NCBI RefSeq assembly: GCF_029222705.1
Contig: NZ_JARGZF010000001.1
Coordinates: 1,112,437-1,176,436 of the forward strand
Direction of reading: 5' to 3'
Source: Knoellia sp. p5-6-4
Lineage (GTDB): Bacteria; Actinomycetota; Actinomycetes; Actinomycetales; Dermatophilaceae
DNA length: 64,000 bases
Shown: one piece after another, positions 42,984 through 52,527 of the stretch
Position numbering within the stretch: position 1 is the stretch's first letter
How the letters are laid out: every line of letters starts with the position of its first letter
Translations under genes and position numbers: made by a program
Notes under the pieces: model-generated
Databases searched by the model: none
What the model was told of the DNA's origin: nothing
Seen by the model: the letters and a program-made list of their open reading frames with translations, nothing else

Positions 42984-43676
42984 TCACCGCCGTCGCCGCC
43001 GCATGAGCCAGACGACCACGAGGAAGACCAGCGCGCCCACCGCCAGCTGGGGGCCGTAGGCCCTCAGCAGCGCCGGGCCGACGGTGCCGCCGAGGCTGAT
43101 GGCGTCCTCGCCGGTCACGGGCCCGCCCGTCCGTGGCACCCCCGCCGGCCCCGGTGCCGGCGACACCGGCACCGGCGCCGTCGGCTGGGACGCCTGCGGC
43201 TGCTCCTCCGGCGCGGCCACAGCCTCGACCGCCGGGGCGAGCCGGCCCTCGATGCAGTCGATGAACTGCTGCAGGAGCTTGTCGGAGACGTCCTGCATGA
43301 CGCCGCGGCCGAACTGTGCCGGCTTGCCGGTGACGCTCAGGTCGGTCCTCACGTCGGCCCTCGTGGCGGTCTCGCCGTAGGGGACGAGCGAGATGGTGAC
43401 GGTGGCACCGGCCGTGCCGTTGCCGCGCTTGTCCTTGCCCTTGGCCTCGATCACGGCACGGCGTGCGACGTCGTCACGCTCGACGAAGGAGCCGGACCCG
43501 GCATACAGCATGGCGATCGGGCCGAGCTTGACCTTGACGGTGCCCGAGAAGCCCGCGTCGGTCACCTCGGTCACCGTCGCACCGGGGAAGCAGCTGCCGA
43601 CCACCTCGAGGTCCATGAAGGTCTGCCACGCGTCGTCGACCGAGCCGGGCACCGTGAAGCTGTGGGTCAGCTCCAC
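42984..43676 (-). CDS. CoxG-like SRPBCC protein with C-terminal membrane anchor
   Basis: 230 residues. The SRPBCC/CoxG domain covers about 1-145 (MELTHSFTVPGSVDDAWQTF, FPGATVTEV, GKPAQFGRGVMQDVSDKLL). A Pro-rich linker leads to one C-terminal span (VGALVFLVVVWLMRRRRR). In CO-oxidising bacteria CoxG tethers the dehydrogenase to the membrane. GTG start 4 nt past the coxM stop; last gene of the cox operon. Confidence 0.85.
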   Translation of the reverse strand: MELTHSFTVPGSVDDAWQTFMDLEVVGSCFPGATVTEVTDAGFSGTVKVKLGPIAMLYAGSGSFVERDDVARRAVIEAKGKDKRGNGTAGATVTISLVPYGETATRADVRTDLSVTGKPAQFGRGVMQDVSDKLLQQFIDCIEGRLAPAVEAVAAPEEQPQASQPTAPVPVSPAPGPAGVPRTGGPVTGEDAISLGGTVGPALLRAYGPQLAVGALVFLVVVWLMRRRRR

Positions 43677-43680
43677 GGGG

Positions 43681-44535
43681 TCACGCCCCTGCCGCCGCGA
43701 GCACCGCCCGGCGGGTCAGCACCGTCGCGAGGTGCCGCCGGTAGTCGGCGCTGCCGTTGAGGTCCGAGGGCGGGTCGGTGCCCTCGGCGGCCGCGGCGCA
43801 GGCCTCGCGGACGGCGTCCTCGGTGGCCGGCTTCCCGACCAGGGCCTGCTCGACCGCGGTGGCGCGCAGCGGGGTGGACCCCATGTTGGTGAGCCCGACC
43901 TTGGCCTGCGCGATGGCGCCGCCCTCCACCCGCACCGTCGCGCCCACCGCCACGATGGACCACTGGTGGGCGACGCGGACGAACTTCTCGTAGTGGGCAC
44001 CCCAGCCGGTGTGCTTGGGCACCCTGATCCGCGCGAGCAGCTCACCCTCGCCGACGGCCGTCTCGAAGAGGTCGCGGAAGAAGTCACCGGCCGCCACCGT
44101 GCGTTCGCCATCGGGGCCGGCGATGACGAACTCGGTGTCGAGGGCGAGCGCCGGCGCGCCGACGTCCCCCGCCGGGTCCGCGTGGACGAGCGCGCCGCCC
44201 ACCGTGCCGCGGTGGCGGATCTGCGGGTCGGCGACCTCCTTGATGGCCCTCGCGAGCAGCGACGCGTGCTCGCGGACGGCGTCACTGGCGAGCACATCGG
44301 CATACGTGGTCATGGCGCCGATGACCAGGTGGTCGCCCTCGTCGGCGATCCCTCTCAGCTCGTCGATGCGGCCGAGGTCGATGACGGTCTGCGGCGCGTT
44401 GAGACGCATCCGCAGGATGGGCAGCAGGCTCTGGCCGCCGGCGAGGACCTTGCCGTCGTCGCCTGCCTCCGCGATCGCGCGCAGCGCCTCCTGCATCGTG
44501 GTGGGTGCGGTGTAGTCGAATGCGGCGGGGATCAC
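43681..44535 (-). CDS. Molybdenum hydroxylase FAD-binding subunit (CoxM-like)
   Basis: 284 residues from GTG 44535, which overlaps the coxL stop (GTGA). LAGGQSLLPILRMR and HADPAGDVGAP match the FAD-binding medium subunit, with RGTVGGALVHADP (close to the family's TIGG box) visible. It carries electrons from the iron-sulfur subunit. The upstream frame extension is coxL read in another frame. Confidence 0.9.
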   Translation of the reverse strand: MIPAAFDYTAPTTMQEALRAIAEAGDDGKVLAGGQSLLPILRMRLNAPQTVIDLGRIDELRGIADEGDHLVIGAMTTYADVLASDAVREHASLLARAIKEVADPQIRHRGTVGGALVHADPAGDVGAPALALDTEFVIAGPDGERTVAAGDFFRDLFETAVGEGELLARIRVPKHTGWGAHYEKFVRVAHQWSIVAVGATVRVEGGAIAQAKVGLTNMGSTPLRATAVEQALVGKPATEDAVREACAAAAEGTDPPSDLNGSADYRRHLATVLTRRAVLAAAGA

Positions 44536-47025
44536 TGGCCCGCTCCCTTCTGCTCGGTCTGGGGCAGGTCCTGGTTGGGGGCGCCCTCGTCGAAGTGCGG
44601 CTGGGGCCCGCCTGCGACGCCGGTGCCGCCCGCCGAGGCGCCCGCCGCCTGGATCGCCTTCCACACACGCTCCGGCGTGCACGGCATACGGACGTCGTTG
44701 ACCCCCATCGGTCGCAGCGCGTCGACGATCGCGTTGACCACGGCCGGTGTGGAGGCGATGCAGCCCGCCTCCCCCACGCCCTTGGCCCCGAGGTCGTTCG
44801 TGCTGGACGGCGAGGTGGTGTTGTCGGTGACGAAGCTGATGGTGTCGGCCGAGGTCGGCAGGGTGTAGTCGACGAACGAGCCCGACACGAGGGTGCCCTG
44901 CTCGTCGTAGACCGCCTCCTCCCACAGCGCCTGCGCGATGCCCTGGACCAGGCCGCCGTGCACCTGCCCCTCGACGATCAGGGGGTTCATGATGTTGCCC
45001 ACGTCGTCCACGCTGACGTAGCGGCGCATCGTCACCTGGCCGGTCTCGGTGTCCACCTCCGTCGCGCAGAGGTGGGTGCCGTGCGGGAACGAGAAGTCCA
45101 CGGGGTCGTAGGTGGCGTCGGCGTCGATCGTGGGCTCCACGCCCTCCGGGAGGTCGTGGCAGGTGAAGGCCTCCCACACGACCTCGGCCATCGTCTTCCC
45201 CTTGTCGGTGCCCCTCACGGCGAAGGTCCCGTTCGCGAACTCGATGTCCTCGACCGCCGCCTCGAGCAGGTGGGCGGCCACGGGCTTGGCCTTCTCGATG
45301 ACCTTGTCGGCCGCCAGGACCAGGGCTTGACCCCCGACGACGAGCGACCGGGAGCCGTAGGTGTCGAGCCCCCGGTTGGCGACCTGGGTGTCGCCGTGCA
45401 GCACCTCGATGTCGTCGAAGGGGACCCCGAGGCGGTCGGCGACGATCTGGCTCCAGACCGTCTCGTGGCCCTGCCCGTGCGGGGAGGTGCCTGTGACGAC
45501 CTCGACCTTGCCGGTCGGCAGCATCCGGATGGAGGCGTGCTCCCAGCCTCCGGCCGCGTAGCGCAGAGCGCCGAGGACCCGCGAGGGCGCGAGGCCGCAC
45601 ATCTCGGTGAACGTGCTGGTGCCGATGCCGAGCTGGACCGGGTCGTTGCGGTCACGGCGCTCCTGCTGCTCACGCCGCAGGGCGTCGTAGTCGAACAGCT
45701 CCTTGGCGCGCGCGGTCGCAGCCTCGTAGTTCCCGGAGTCGTAGGTCATGCCGGCCACCGTCGTGAACGGGAACTCCTCGTGCCTGATCCAGTTCATCTC
45801 GCGGATCTCGAGGGGGTCGACGCCGACCTCGGCCGCCAGCTCGTCCATGAGCCGCTCGATGGCGAAGGTCGCCTCCGGGCGCCCGGCCCCGCGGTAGGCG
45901 TCGGTCCACGTCTTGTTGGTGAACAGGTTCGTGCACGTGAAGTGGTAGGCAGGGAACTTGTAGATCGCGTTGAACATGAACGCGCCGAGGATGGGGATCC
46001 CGGAGGTGACCAGGCCGAGGTAGGCGCCCATGTCGGCGAGCAGCTCGACCTTCAGTCCGGTGACCTTGCCCTCGCGGGTCGCCGCCAGCGTCAGCTTCTG
46101 CCACTGGTCGCGGCCGTGGTGGGCGGAAACGAGCGACTCGCTGCGCGTCTCGGTGTACTTGCAGGGCTTGCCGGTGTGCCGGGCGGCCAGGACGGTGACG
46201 ACCTCCTCGGGGGTGTGCTGGAGCTTGCCCCCGAAGCCGCCCCCGACGTCGGGCGCGATGACCCGGATCTTGCTCTCGGGGATGCCGAGCACCAGGGCGG
46301 TGAAGATCCGCACGAAGTGCGGGACCTGGGTGGCCGACCAGATGGTGAGCTGCTCGCCGGTGGGGTCGCAGACGACCGAGCGCGGCTCCATGAACGCCGG
46401 GATGAGCCGCTGCTGCCGGTACTCGCGCTCGATGACGATGCCGTCCGAGCGGGCCGCGGCGATGGCGTCGTCCACGCGGCCACCCGTGCCCGCCTCAGCC
46501 GAGTCGTAGGTCCAGACGGCGCTCGTGTTGGTGCCGAGGTCCGGGTGGGCGAGCGTCTCGTCCCTGACGGCCCTCTTGAGGTCGAGCACCGCCGGCAGCT
46601 CCTCGTAGTCGACGTCGACGAGCTCGGCCGCGTCGCGCGCGAGGGCCGCCGACCTGGCGACGACGACGGCGACGATCTCGCCGGCGAACGCGACCCGGTC
46701 CACCGCGATCGCGGGGGTGGGCCGGGGCCTTCTGGTCCTCGGTGATCGGCCAGGCGCAGGCCATGCTGCCCTGCAGGTCCTTGACGTCCTCGCCGGTCAG
46801 CACCGCGAGCACACCGGGGGCAGAGCGCGCGGCGGAGGCGTCGATGCCGGTGATCCGCGCGTGGGCGAAGGGGCTGCGCACCATCGCCAGGTGCTGCATC
46901 CCCGGGAGCTGGATGTTGTCCGTCCACTTGGTGCGCCCGGTGATGAGGCGCTGGTCCTCCTTGCGCCTGCGGGCCCGGCCGATCTCGCGCTCGGGTGACT
47001 CCACGCGCTCCCCGGTCGTGGTCAT
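44532..47025 (-). pseudogene. coxL-like molybdenum hydroxylase large subunit, split by a frameshift
   Basis: The N-terminal part starts ATG 47025 (overlapping coxS as ATGA) and reads GRTKWTDNIQLPGMQHLAMV through CAWPITEDQKAPAHP. The frame then breaks. The rest (about 720 residues) continues from AIAVDRVAFAGEIVAVVVA in another frame to the stop at 44532. The break is in a run of five C on the coding strand (46713-46717): removing one C restores HPAIAVDRV. The active-site loop is AYRGAGR, the form II type rather than the AYXCSFR of true CO dehydrogenase. GGGFGGK and GVGEAG (molybdopterin contacts) are intact. Either real decay or a sequencing error. Confidence 0.85.
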
Positions 47026-47501
47026 GACGCCCCTCCCTCGCTGCCGGCGCCGGCCACCTGCTGCACGGCCTTGACGATGTTGTGGTAGCCGGTGCAGCGG
47101 CACAGGTTGCCCTCGAGCCCCTCGCGGATCTCCTGCTCGGAGGGGTGCGGGTTCTCGTTCAGCACGTCGATGGCCTGCATGATCATCCCGGGCGTGCAGT
47201 ACCCGCACTGGAGCGCGTGGCACTCGTGGAACGCCTGCTGCATCGGGTGCAGCCGGCCGTCCTGGGCCAGGCCCTCGATCGTGGTCACCTCGTGCCCGTC
47301 CGCCTGCACGGCGAGGACGTTGCAGGACTTCACGCTGTGGCCGTCGAGGTGGACGGTGCACGCCCCACAGTTGCTCGTGTCGCAGCCGACGACGGTGCCC
47401 GTCTTGCCGAGCTGCTCGCGCAGGTAGTGGACCAGCAGCGTGCGCGGCTCCACCTCGTCGGAATAGCTGACGCCGTCCACGCGGACGTTGATGCGGGTCA
47501 T
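47022..47501 (-). CDS. Molybdenum hydroxylase 2Fe-2S subunit (CoxS-like)
   Basis: 159 residues. The plant-ferredoxin cluster ligands are in [12 protein letters not shown] and the helical-domain cluster in QCGYCTPGM and NLCRCTGY, the complete two-cluster set. It transfers electrons from molybdenum to FAD. ATG 47501 overlaps the xdhC stop (ATGA). Confidence 0.95.
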   Translation of the reverse strand: MTRINVRVDGVSYSDEVEPRTLLVHYLREQLGKTGTVVGCDTSNCGACTVHLDGHSVKSCNVLAVQADGHEVTTIEGLAQDGRLHPMQQAFHECHALQCGYCTPGMIMQAIDVLNENPHPSEQEIREGLEGNLCRCTGYHNIVKAVQQVAGAGSEGGAS

Positions 47502-48745
47502 CGATCACTCCTTTGTGAGGTGGTGCTGGGCGAGGTCGTGCCGGACACGGTGGTGCCGGACGTGGTGGAGCCCGCCGCCGCCGGTTCCGGTGGCGCGGGG
47601 GGCGGGGGGTGCTCGTGGTGGTGGATCGGCCCGTCGAGGGTGGCCAGCCGGTCACCGCGGCCGCCCCACTGGAGGGCGATGATCTCGGCGGCGATGCTGA
47701 CGGCTGTCTCCTCCGGGGTGCGGGCGCCGAGGTCGAGTCCGATGGGGCTCGACAGCCGTGCGAGCTCCTCCTCGGCGAGCCCGGCCGCCCGCAGCCGCTC
47801 CAGCCGGTCGTGGTGGGTGCGCCGCGAGCCCATGGCGCCGATGTAGGCGACCGCCGGGAGGCGCAGGGCCACCTCGAGGAGGGGCACGTCGAACTTGGGG
47901 TCGTGGGTCAGGACGCACAGGACGGTGCGCTCGTCGACGCGGCCGGCCTCGACCTCGTCGGCGAGGTAGCGGTGCGGCCAGGTGACGACGACCTCGTCGG
48001 CGGAGGGGAAGCGGCTGGCGGTGGCGAACACGGGGCGGGCGTCGCAGACCGTGACGTGGTAGCCGAGGAACTTGCCCACGTGGGCGACCGCCGCAGCGAA
48101 GTCGATGGCCCCGAAGACCAGCATCCGCGGTGCAGGGGCAAAGGAGGAGACGAAGACCCGCATGCCCTCGCCGCGCCGCTCCCCGTCGGGTCCGTAGGTC
48201 AGCGTCTCGGTGCGCCCCGAGGCCAGCAGCCCCCTGGCGTCGTCGGCCACGGCGTCGTCGGCCCGGCTGCTGCCGAGGGTGCCGGCCCGCTCGACCGGGG
48301 ACCCCTCCGGGTGCACGACCAGCCGGCGCCCGATGTGCCGGGGGTCCGGGTGGTCGACCACCGTTGCGACGGCGACGGGGCGCCCGGCCTCGATGTCGTC
48401 GGCCACCTCGCCGAGCTCGGGGAAGGTCTCCTGGCTGACCTCCTCGACGAAGACGTCGAGGATCCCCCCGCAGGTCAGCCCCACGGCATACGCGTCGTCG
48501 TCGCTGACGCCGTAGCGGCGCAGCGCCGCCGGCGACCTGCCCTGGAGGACCTCCTGGGCGGACTCGTAGACCGCCCCCTCGACGCAGCCGCCCGAGACCG
48601 ACCCGACCGCCTCGCCCCCGGGTCCCACGAGCATGGCCGCGCCGGCGGGCCGGGGAGCGGACCGGAACGTCGCGACCACCGTGCCCACACCCACGCGCTC
48701 CCCTGCGCGCCACCAGTGCATCAGCTCGGTCAGCACGTCACGCAC
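47498..48745 (-). CDS. XdhC/CoxI family molybdenum-cofactor maturation protein
   Basis: 415 residues. N-terminal XdhC/CoxI domain ([32 protein letters not shown]), then an XdhC Rossmann domain ([34 protein letters not shown]). The last 40 residues are low-complexity Pro/His then Ser/Thr. Such proteins bind and sulfurate the cofactor for insertion into the large subunit. GTG 48745 overlaps coxE by 8 nt. Confidence 0.88.
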   Translation of the reverse strand: MRDVLTELMHWWRAGERVGVGTVVATFRSAPRPAGAAMLVGPGGEAVGSVSGGCVEGAVYESAQEVLQGRSPAALRRYGVSDDDAYAVGLTCGGILDVFVEEVSQETFPELGEVADDIEAGRPVAVATVVDHPDPRHIGRRLVVHPEGSPVERAGTLGSSRADDAVADDARGLLASGRTETLTYGPDGERRGEGMRVFVSSFAPAPRMLVFGAIDFAAAVAHVGKFLGYHVTVCDARPVFATASRFPSADEVVVTWPHRYLADEVEAGRVDERTVLCVLTHDPKFDVPLLEVALRLPAVAYIGAMGSRRTHHDRLERLRAAGLAEEELARLSSPIGLDLGARTPEETAVSIAAEIIALQWGGRGDRLATLDGPIHHHEHPPPPAPPEPAAAGSTTSGTTVSGTTSPSTTSQRSDR

Positions 48746-49847
48746 GAGCCACCACCTCCAGGAGCTCCTCGAACGTGGCCATCGAGTGGCCCGCCACGAA
48801 GTCGTCGACGTAGGGCAGGGCGGCCGCCATGCCCTGCTGGAGCGGCTGGTAGCCGGTCTTGCCCCGGTGCGGGTTCACCCACACCACGCGGTGGGCCAGC
48901 GCCTGCAGCCGCCGCATCTGCTCGGCGAGGGCTCCCGGTTCGCCGCGCTCCCAACCGTCGCTGAACACCACCACCACCGCACCGCGCGCCATGCCCCTGC
49001 GTCCCCACCGGTCGAGGAAGGCGCGCAGCCCGTCGGCCAGCCGTGTGCCGCCGGACCAGTCCGGCACCACCGCCCCCGCCGCCACGATGGCCCGCTCGGG
49101 GTCGCGGTGGCGCAGGCTGCGGGTGACGTGGGTGAGCCGGGTGCCCATGGTGAAGACCTCCACCTCCAGCCCGGCCGCGGCGTACGTGTGGGCCAGTCGC
49201 AGCAGGGCGTCGGCGTAGGGGCTCATCGAGCCGGACACGTCGATGAGCAGCACGACCCGCCGGGCGCGGTGCCCCCGGCGACGCCAGCGCACCGAGCCGG
49301 GCTCGCCCATGCGGCGCAGCTGGGTCCGCAGCGTCCGGCGGGCGTCCACCGTGCCCCGACGCCACGGTTCGTGCCGGTGCGCTCGGCGCCGTGGCGAGCG
49401 CGGGTGCAGCCGGGCGAAGAGGGCGTGCAGCTCGGCGCGCTGCCGGGGGCTGAGGGTCGCGACGTCCCGGTGCCGCAGCACCTCCGTGGCGCTGGCAAGC
49501 GCCCGGACCACGTCCTCGTCCTCCGACGGCCCGCCCCCGGACCGCGTCGACTCGCCCAGGCCGGCCACGGTGACCGTGCGGCGCGCCCGCGGCGGCGCCG
49601 TCCCGGTGGCGCCGGGGCGCCCGCCGAACCAGGCGGCATACACCTGGTCGTAGCGCTCGAGGTCGTCCGGGCTGCCGCAGAGGCAGGCGCGGCCCGCCCA
49701 GAAGGTGGCCGCGCGGTCCTGCAGGCCGACCTCGGCGACGGCCTCGAGGTAGGTGCGCTCCCGGTCCGCCGTGACGGGCACCCCGGCGGCGCGCAGCGCA
49801 CGGGCGAAGCCGAGCAGCAGCTCGTCGGGCGCGTGCACCTCGGCCAT
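48738..49847 (-). CDS. VWA domain protein (CoxE-like)
   Basis: 369 residues. The C-terminal von Willebrand A domain has the metal-ion site DVSGSM (about 220) and later GGTRLADGL and VFSDGWERG. Together with the MoxR ATPase it forms the maturation pair CoxD/CoxE known to help assemble CO dehydrogenase's active site. The start lies 4 nt past the moxR stop. Confidence 0.88.
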   Translation of the reverse strand: MAEVHAPDELLLGFARALRAAGVPVTADRERTYLEAVAEVGLQDRAATFWAGRACLCGSPDDLERYDQVYAAWFGGRPGATGTAPPRARRTVTVAGLGESTRSGGGPSEDEDVVRALASATEVLRHRDVATLSPRQRAELHALFARLHPRSPRRRAHRHEPWRRGTVDARRTLRTQLRRMGEPGSVRWRRRGHRARRVVLLIDVSGSMSPYADALLRLAHTYAAAGLEVEVFTMGTRLTHVTRSLRHRDPERAIVAAGAVVPDWSGGTRLADGLRAFLDRWGRRGMARGAVVVVFSDGWERGEPGALAEQMRRLQALAHRVVWVNPHRGKTGYQPLQQGMAAALPYVDDFVAGHSMATFEELLEVVARA

Positions 49848-49851
49848 CGCC

Positions 49852-50745
49852 CTACCGCCCGATGATCCGCTCGAGGGCGACCCGCACCCGCTCGGCGTCC
49901 TCGTGGTACTTCACGGCCACGCCCACGGTCTGGGCCGTCGTCTCGAGGTCGAGGTCCGTGGTGCCCATCTCGTGCAGCGCCCGGGCCCAGTCGAGGGTCT
50001 CGGCCACGCCCGGGGGCTTGAGCAGGTCCTCCTCCGCGCGCAGCCGCTGGACGACGCCGACCACCTGCTCGGCCAGGTGGGCGCTCACCTCGGGCGCGCG
50101 GCTGCGCACGATGGCCAGCTCGCGCTGCAGGCTGGGGTGGTCGATCCAGTGGTAGAGGCAGCGGCGTTTCAGGGCGTCGTGGAGCTCGCGGGTGCGGTTC
50201 GAGGTCAGGACGACGACGGGCGCGGTCGCCGCGGTGATGGTGCCCAGCTCCGGGATGGTGACCTGCCAGGTGGAGAGCACCTCGAGCAGGAAGGCCTCGA
50301 ACTCGTCGTCGGCGCGGTCCACCTCGTCGACGAGCAGCACCGCGGGTGCCTCGCGCAGCGCCCGCAGGACCGGCCGCGACAGCAGGAACCGGTCGGCGAA
50401 CAGCTCGTCCTCGACCGCAGCCACGTCCGTGTGGCTCTCGGGCGCCACCGCCTGCAGCGCGCGAAGGTGCAGGATCTGGCGCGGGAAGTCCCAGTCGTAG
50501 AGGGCCTGGGTGGCGTCGATCCCCTCGTAGCACTGGAGCCGGATCAGGGGCAGCTCGAGGGCCTGGGCGATGGCCTCGGCCAGGGCCGTCTTGCCGGTGC
50601 CGGGCTCGCCCTCGAGCAGCAGCGGGCGCCCGAGCCGCAGCGACAGCCAGGTCACCGTGGCGAGCGCGTCGTCGACGAGGTAGCCCGTCCCGCCCAGCTG
50701 CCTCGCCAGCTCGGCGGCTGACGAGAACGCTTCCCTGGGCTCCAT
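49852..50745 (-). CDS. MoxR-family AAA ATPase (CoxD-like)
   Basis: About 297 residues. Walker A GEPGTGKT (about 45), Walker B VLLVDEVDRAD and sensor-1 SNRTREL are present. First gene of the cox operon. The start at 50745 is chosen because longer frames run into a catA remnant on the other strand; an in-frame ATG near 50815 adds about 24 residues and has a GGAG further off. Shine-Dalgarno for 50745 is weak. Confidence 0.85.
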   Translation of the reverse strand: MEPREAFSSAAELARQLGGTGYLVDDALATVTWLSLRLGRPLLLEGEPGTGKTALAEAIAQALELPLIRLQCYEGIDATQALYDWDFPRQILHLRALQAVAPESHTDVAAVEDELFADRFLLSRPVLRALREAPAVLLVDEVDRADDEFEAFLLEVLSTWQVTIPELGTITAATAPVVVLTSNRTRELHDALKRRCLYHWIDHPSLQRELAIVRSRAPEVSAHLAEQVVGVVQRLRAEEDLLKPPGVAETLDWARALHEMGTTDLDLETTAQTVGVAVKYHEDAERVRVALERIIGR

Positions 50746-50776
50746 GGGCCCAGCATTGCCCACATCAACGGGCGGG

Positions 50777-50964
50777 GTGAAGGCCTTGACCGAAGTCGGG
50801 TGCCGCCACCAGCTCATCACGACCCAGCTCTCCTTCAAGGGCGACGACCACGCGGCCGACGACATCGCCTCCGCCGTCAAGCCCGAGATGATCCTCGACC
50901 CCAGCCGCGCACCGACGCCACGGGCGACGCGGTCACCTGCCACCTCGTCCTCGACCCGGCCTGA
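50777..50964 (+). pseudogene. catA (catechol 1,2-dioxygenase) 3' remnant, frameshifted
   Basis: The reading GCRHQLITTQLSFKGDDH then ADDIASAVKPEMILDP is the conserved end of intradiol catechol dioxygenases. After DPSRAP the frame slips by one base; in the next frame it continues DATGDAVTCHLVLDPA and stops at 50962-50964, the usual ending. The first two thirds, with the iron ligands, is missing, cut off near the moxR start. It lies 43 bp before catC. Confidence 0.8.
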
Positions 50965-51007
50965 GGCCCGAGTCGAAGGCCGCCGGACCCCGTAGGAGAC
51001 TGACCCC

Positions 51008-51298
51008 ATGCTGTTCGCCGTGAGGATGGATGTGACCCTGCCTGCCGACCTCGACCCCGAGGTGCGGGCCGACACGCTGGCCCGCGAGAGGGCCCACTCG
51101 CAGGACCTCCAGTTGGCCGGCGAGTGGGTGCACAACGGGCGGTGCGTGGGGCAGTACTCCCACCTCGGCATCTTCGACGTGCGCGGCAACGAGCGGCTCC
51201 ACGAGATCCTCTGGAACCTGCCCCTGTTCCCGCACCTGGAGATCGACGTGACGCCACTGGCCCAGCACCCCTCCGACATCGCGACGGCGGCGGCATGA
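51008..51298 (+). CDS. catC: Muconolactone delta-isomerase
   Basis: 96 residues, the usual length. MLFAVRMDVTLPADLDPEV, the ERAHSQDLQLAGEWVH segment and LPLFPHLEIDVTPLAQHP match CatC of the catechol ortho pathway, which isomerises muconolactone to 3-oxoadipate enol-lactone. AGGAG upstream. Its stop overlaps the pcaF start (ATGA). Confidence 0.92.
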   Translation: MLFAVRMDVTLPADLDPEVRADTLARERAHSQDLQLAGEWVHNGRCVGQYSHLGIFDVRGNERLHEILWNLPLFPHLEIDVTPLAQHPSDIATAAA

Positions 51299-52527
51299 CC
51301 GGCGCGGCAACAGCGACCGACGTCGTCATCTGCGAGCCGCTGCGCACCCCTGTCGGCGCGTTCAACGGGGTCTTCAAGGGCTTCAGCGCCGCCGAGCTCG
51401 GCACCCTCGCGCTGAAGGCACTGCTCGAGCGCACCGGCCTCGGCGAGGGCGACATCGATGACGTCATCCTCGGCAACTGCAACCCCAGCGGCGAGGCACC
51501 GGCGATCGGCCGTGTCGTCGCCCTGGACGCCGGGCTCGGCACGGGCGTGCCCGGCCTGCAGGTGGACCGCCGGTGCGGGTCCGGACTGCAGGCCGTGCTG
51601 TATGCCGCGATGCAGGTGGCCAGCGGAGCCTCCCGTGTCGTCGTGGCCGGCGGCACCGAGTCGATGAGCCAGGTGGAGCACTACGCCCTGCTGCGCCAGG
51701 GCGTGCGCGGCGACGGCGTGGAGCTCGCCGACCGCCTCGCCCGTGCCCGCGTCACCGCCGGCGGCGCCCTGCACCCGGTGCCCGGCGGCATGATCGAGAC
51801 GGCCGAGAACCTGCGCCGCGAGTACGGCATCAGCCGGCAGGAGCAGGACGAGTACGCCCTTCGCTCGCAGCAGAACACCGCTGCCGCGGTGGACGGAGGG
51901 CTGTTCAAGGACGAGATCGTATCGGTGACGGTGCCCGGCCGTCGCGGCAAGGAGCCCGTGGTCGTCGACCGCGACGAGCACCCGCGACCCGACACCACCC
52001 TGGAGGTCCTGGCCGGGCTGCGGCCGGTCATGGGCAGGACCGACCCCGACGCCACCGTGACCGCGGGCAACTCCAGCGGCCAGAACGACGCCGCCGCGCT
52101 CTGCGTGGTGACGACCCGCGCGGAGGCGGAGCGCCGTGGGCTGCGGCCACTGCTGGTCCTGCGCTCCTGGGCGGTGGCAGGCGTCGGCCCGGCGGTGATG
52201 GGTATCGGCCCGGTGCCCGCCACGGCGGAGGCGCTGGGGCGCGCCGGGCTCACCCTCGCCGACATGGACCTCATCGAGCTCAACGAGGCCTTCGCCGCGC
52301 AGGTGCTCGCCGTCCTGCGCGAGTGGCAGCTCGGTGAGGACGACTGGAAGCGCTTGAACGTCAACGGTTCCGGCATCTCCCTCGGCCACCCCGTCGGCGC
52401 CACCGGCGCCCGGATCCTCGCCACGATGGCGCACGAGATGCAGCGCCGCGGCAGCCGCTACGGGCTGGAGACGATGTGCATCGGTGGCGGCCAGGGCCTG
52501 GCAGCCGTCTTCGAGGCGGCCCGGTGA
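51295..52527 (+). CDS. pcaF: Beta-ketoadipyl-CoA thiolase / acetyl-CoA acetyltransferase
   Basis: 410 residues. Nucleophile Cys in VDRRCGSGLQAV, His in the NEAFAAQ and SLGHPVGATGAR regions, and the second Cys in MCIGGGQG are all present. The position between catC and pcaD argues for the beta-ketoadipate thiolase over a general one. The 3' end overlaps pcaD as GTGA. Confidence 0.88.
   Translation: MTGAATATDVVICEPLRTPVGAFNGVFKGFSAAELGTLALKALLERTGLGEGDIDDVILGNCNPSGEAPAIGRVVALDAGLGTGVPGLQVDRRCGSGLQAVLYAAMQVASGASRVVVAGGTESMSQVEHYALLRQGVRGDGVELADRLARARVTAGGALHPVPGGMIETAENLRREYGISRQEQDEYALRSQQNTAAAVDGGLFKDEIVSVTVPGRRGKEPVVVDRDEHPRPDTTLEVLAGLRPVMGRTDPDATVTAGNSSGQNDAAALCVVTTRAEAERRGLRPLLVLRSWAVAGVGPAVMGIGPVPATAEALGRAGLTLADMDLIELNEAFAAQVLAVLREWQLGEDDWKRLNVNGSGISLGHPVGATGARILATMAHEMQRRGSRYGLETMCIGGGQGLAAVFEAAR

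Noticed and set aside
43681-45600. Extension of coxM to 639 codons
   Set aside because: The added N-terminal part is coxL read in another frame; the GTGA overlap start gives the normal length.
50745-52434. Extension of the MoxR gene to 860 codons
   Set aside because: The extra part is antisense to catC and pcaF and has no AAA-family content.
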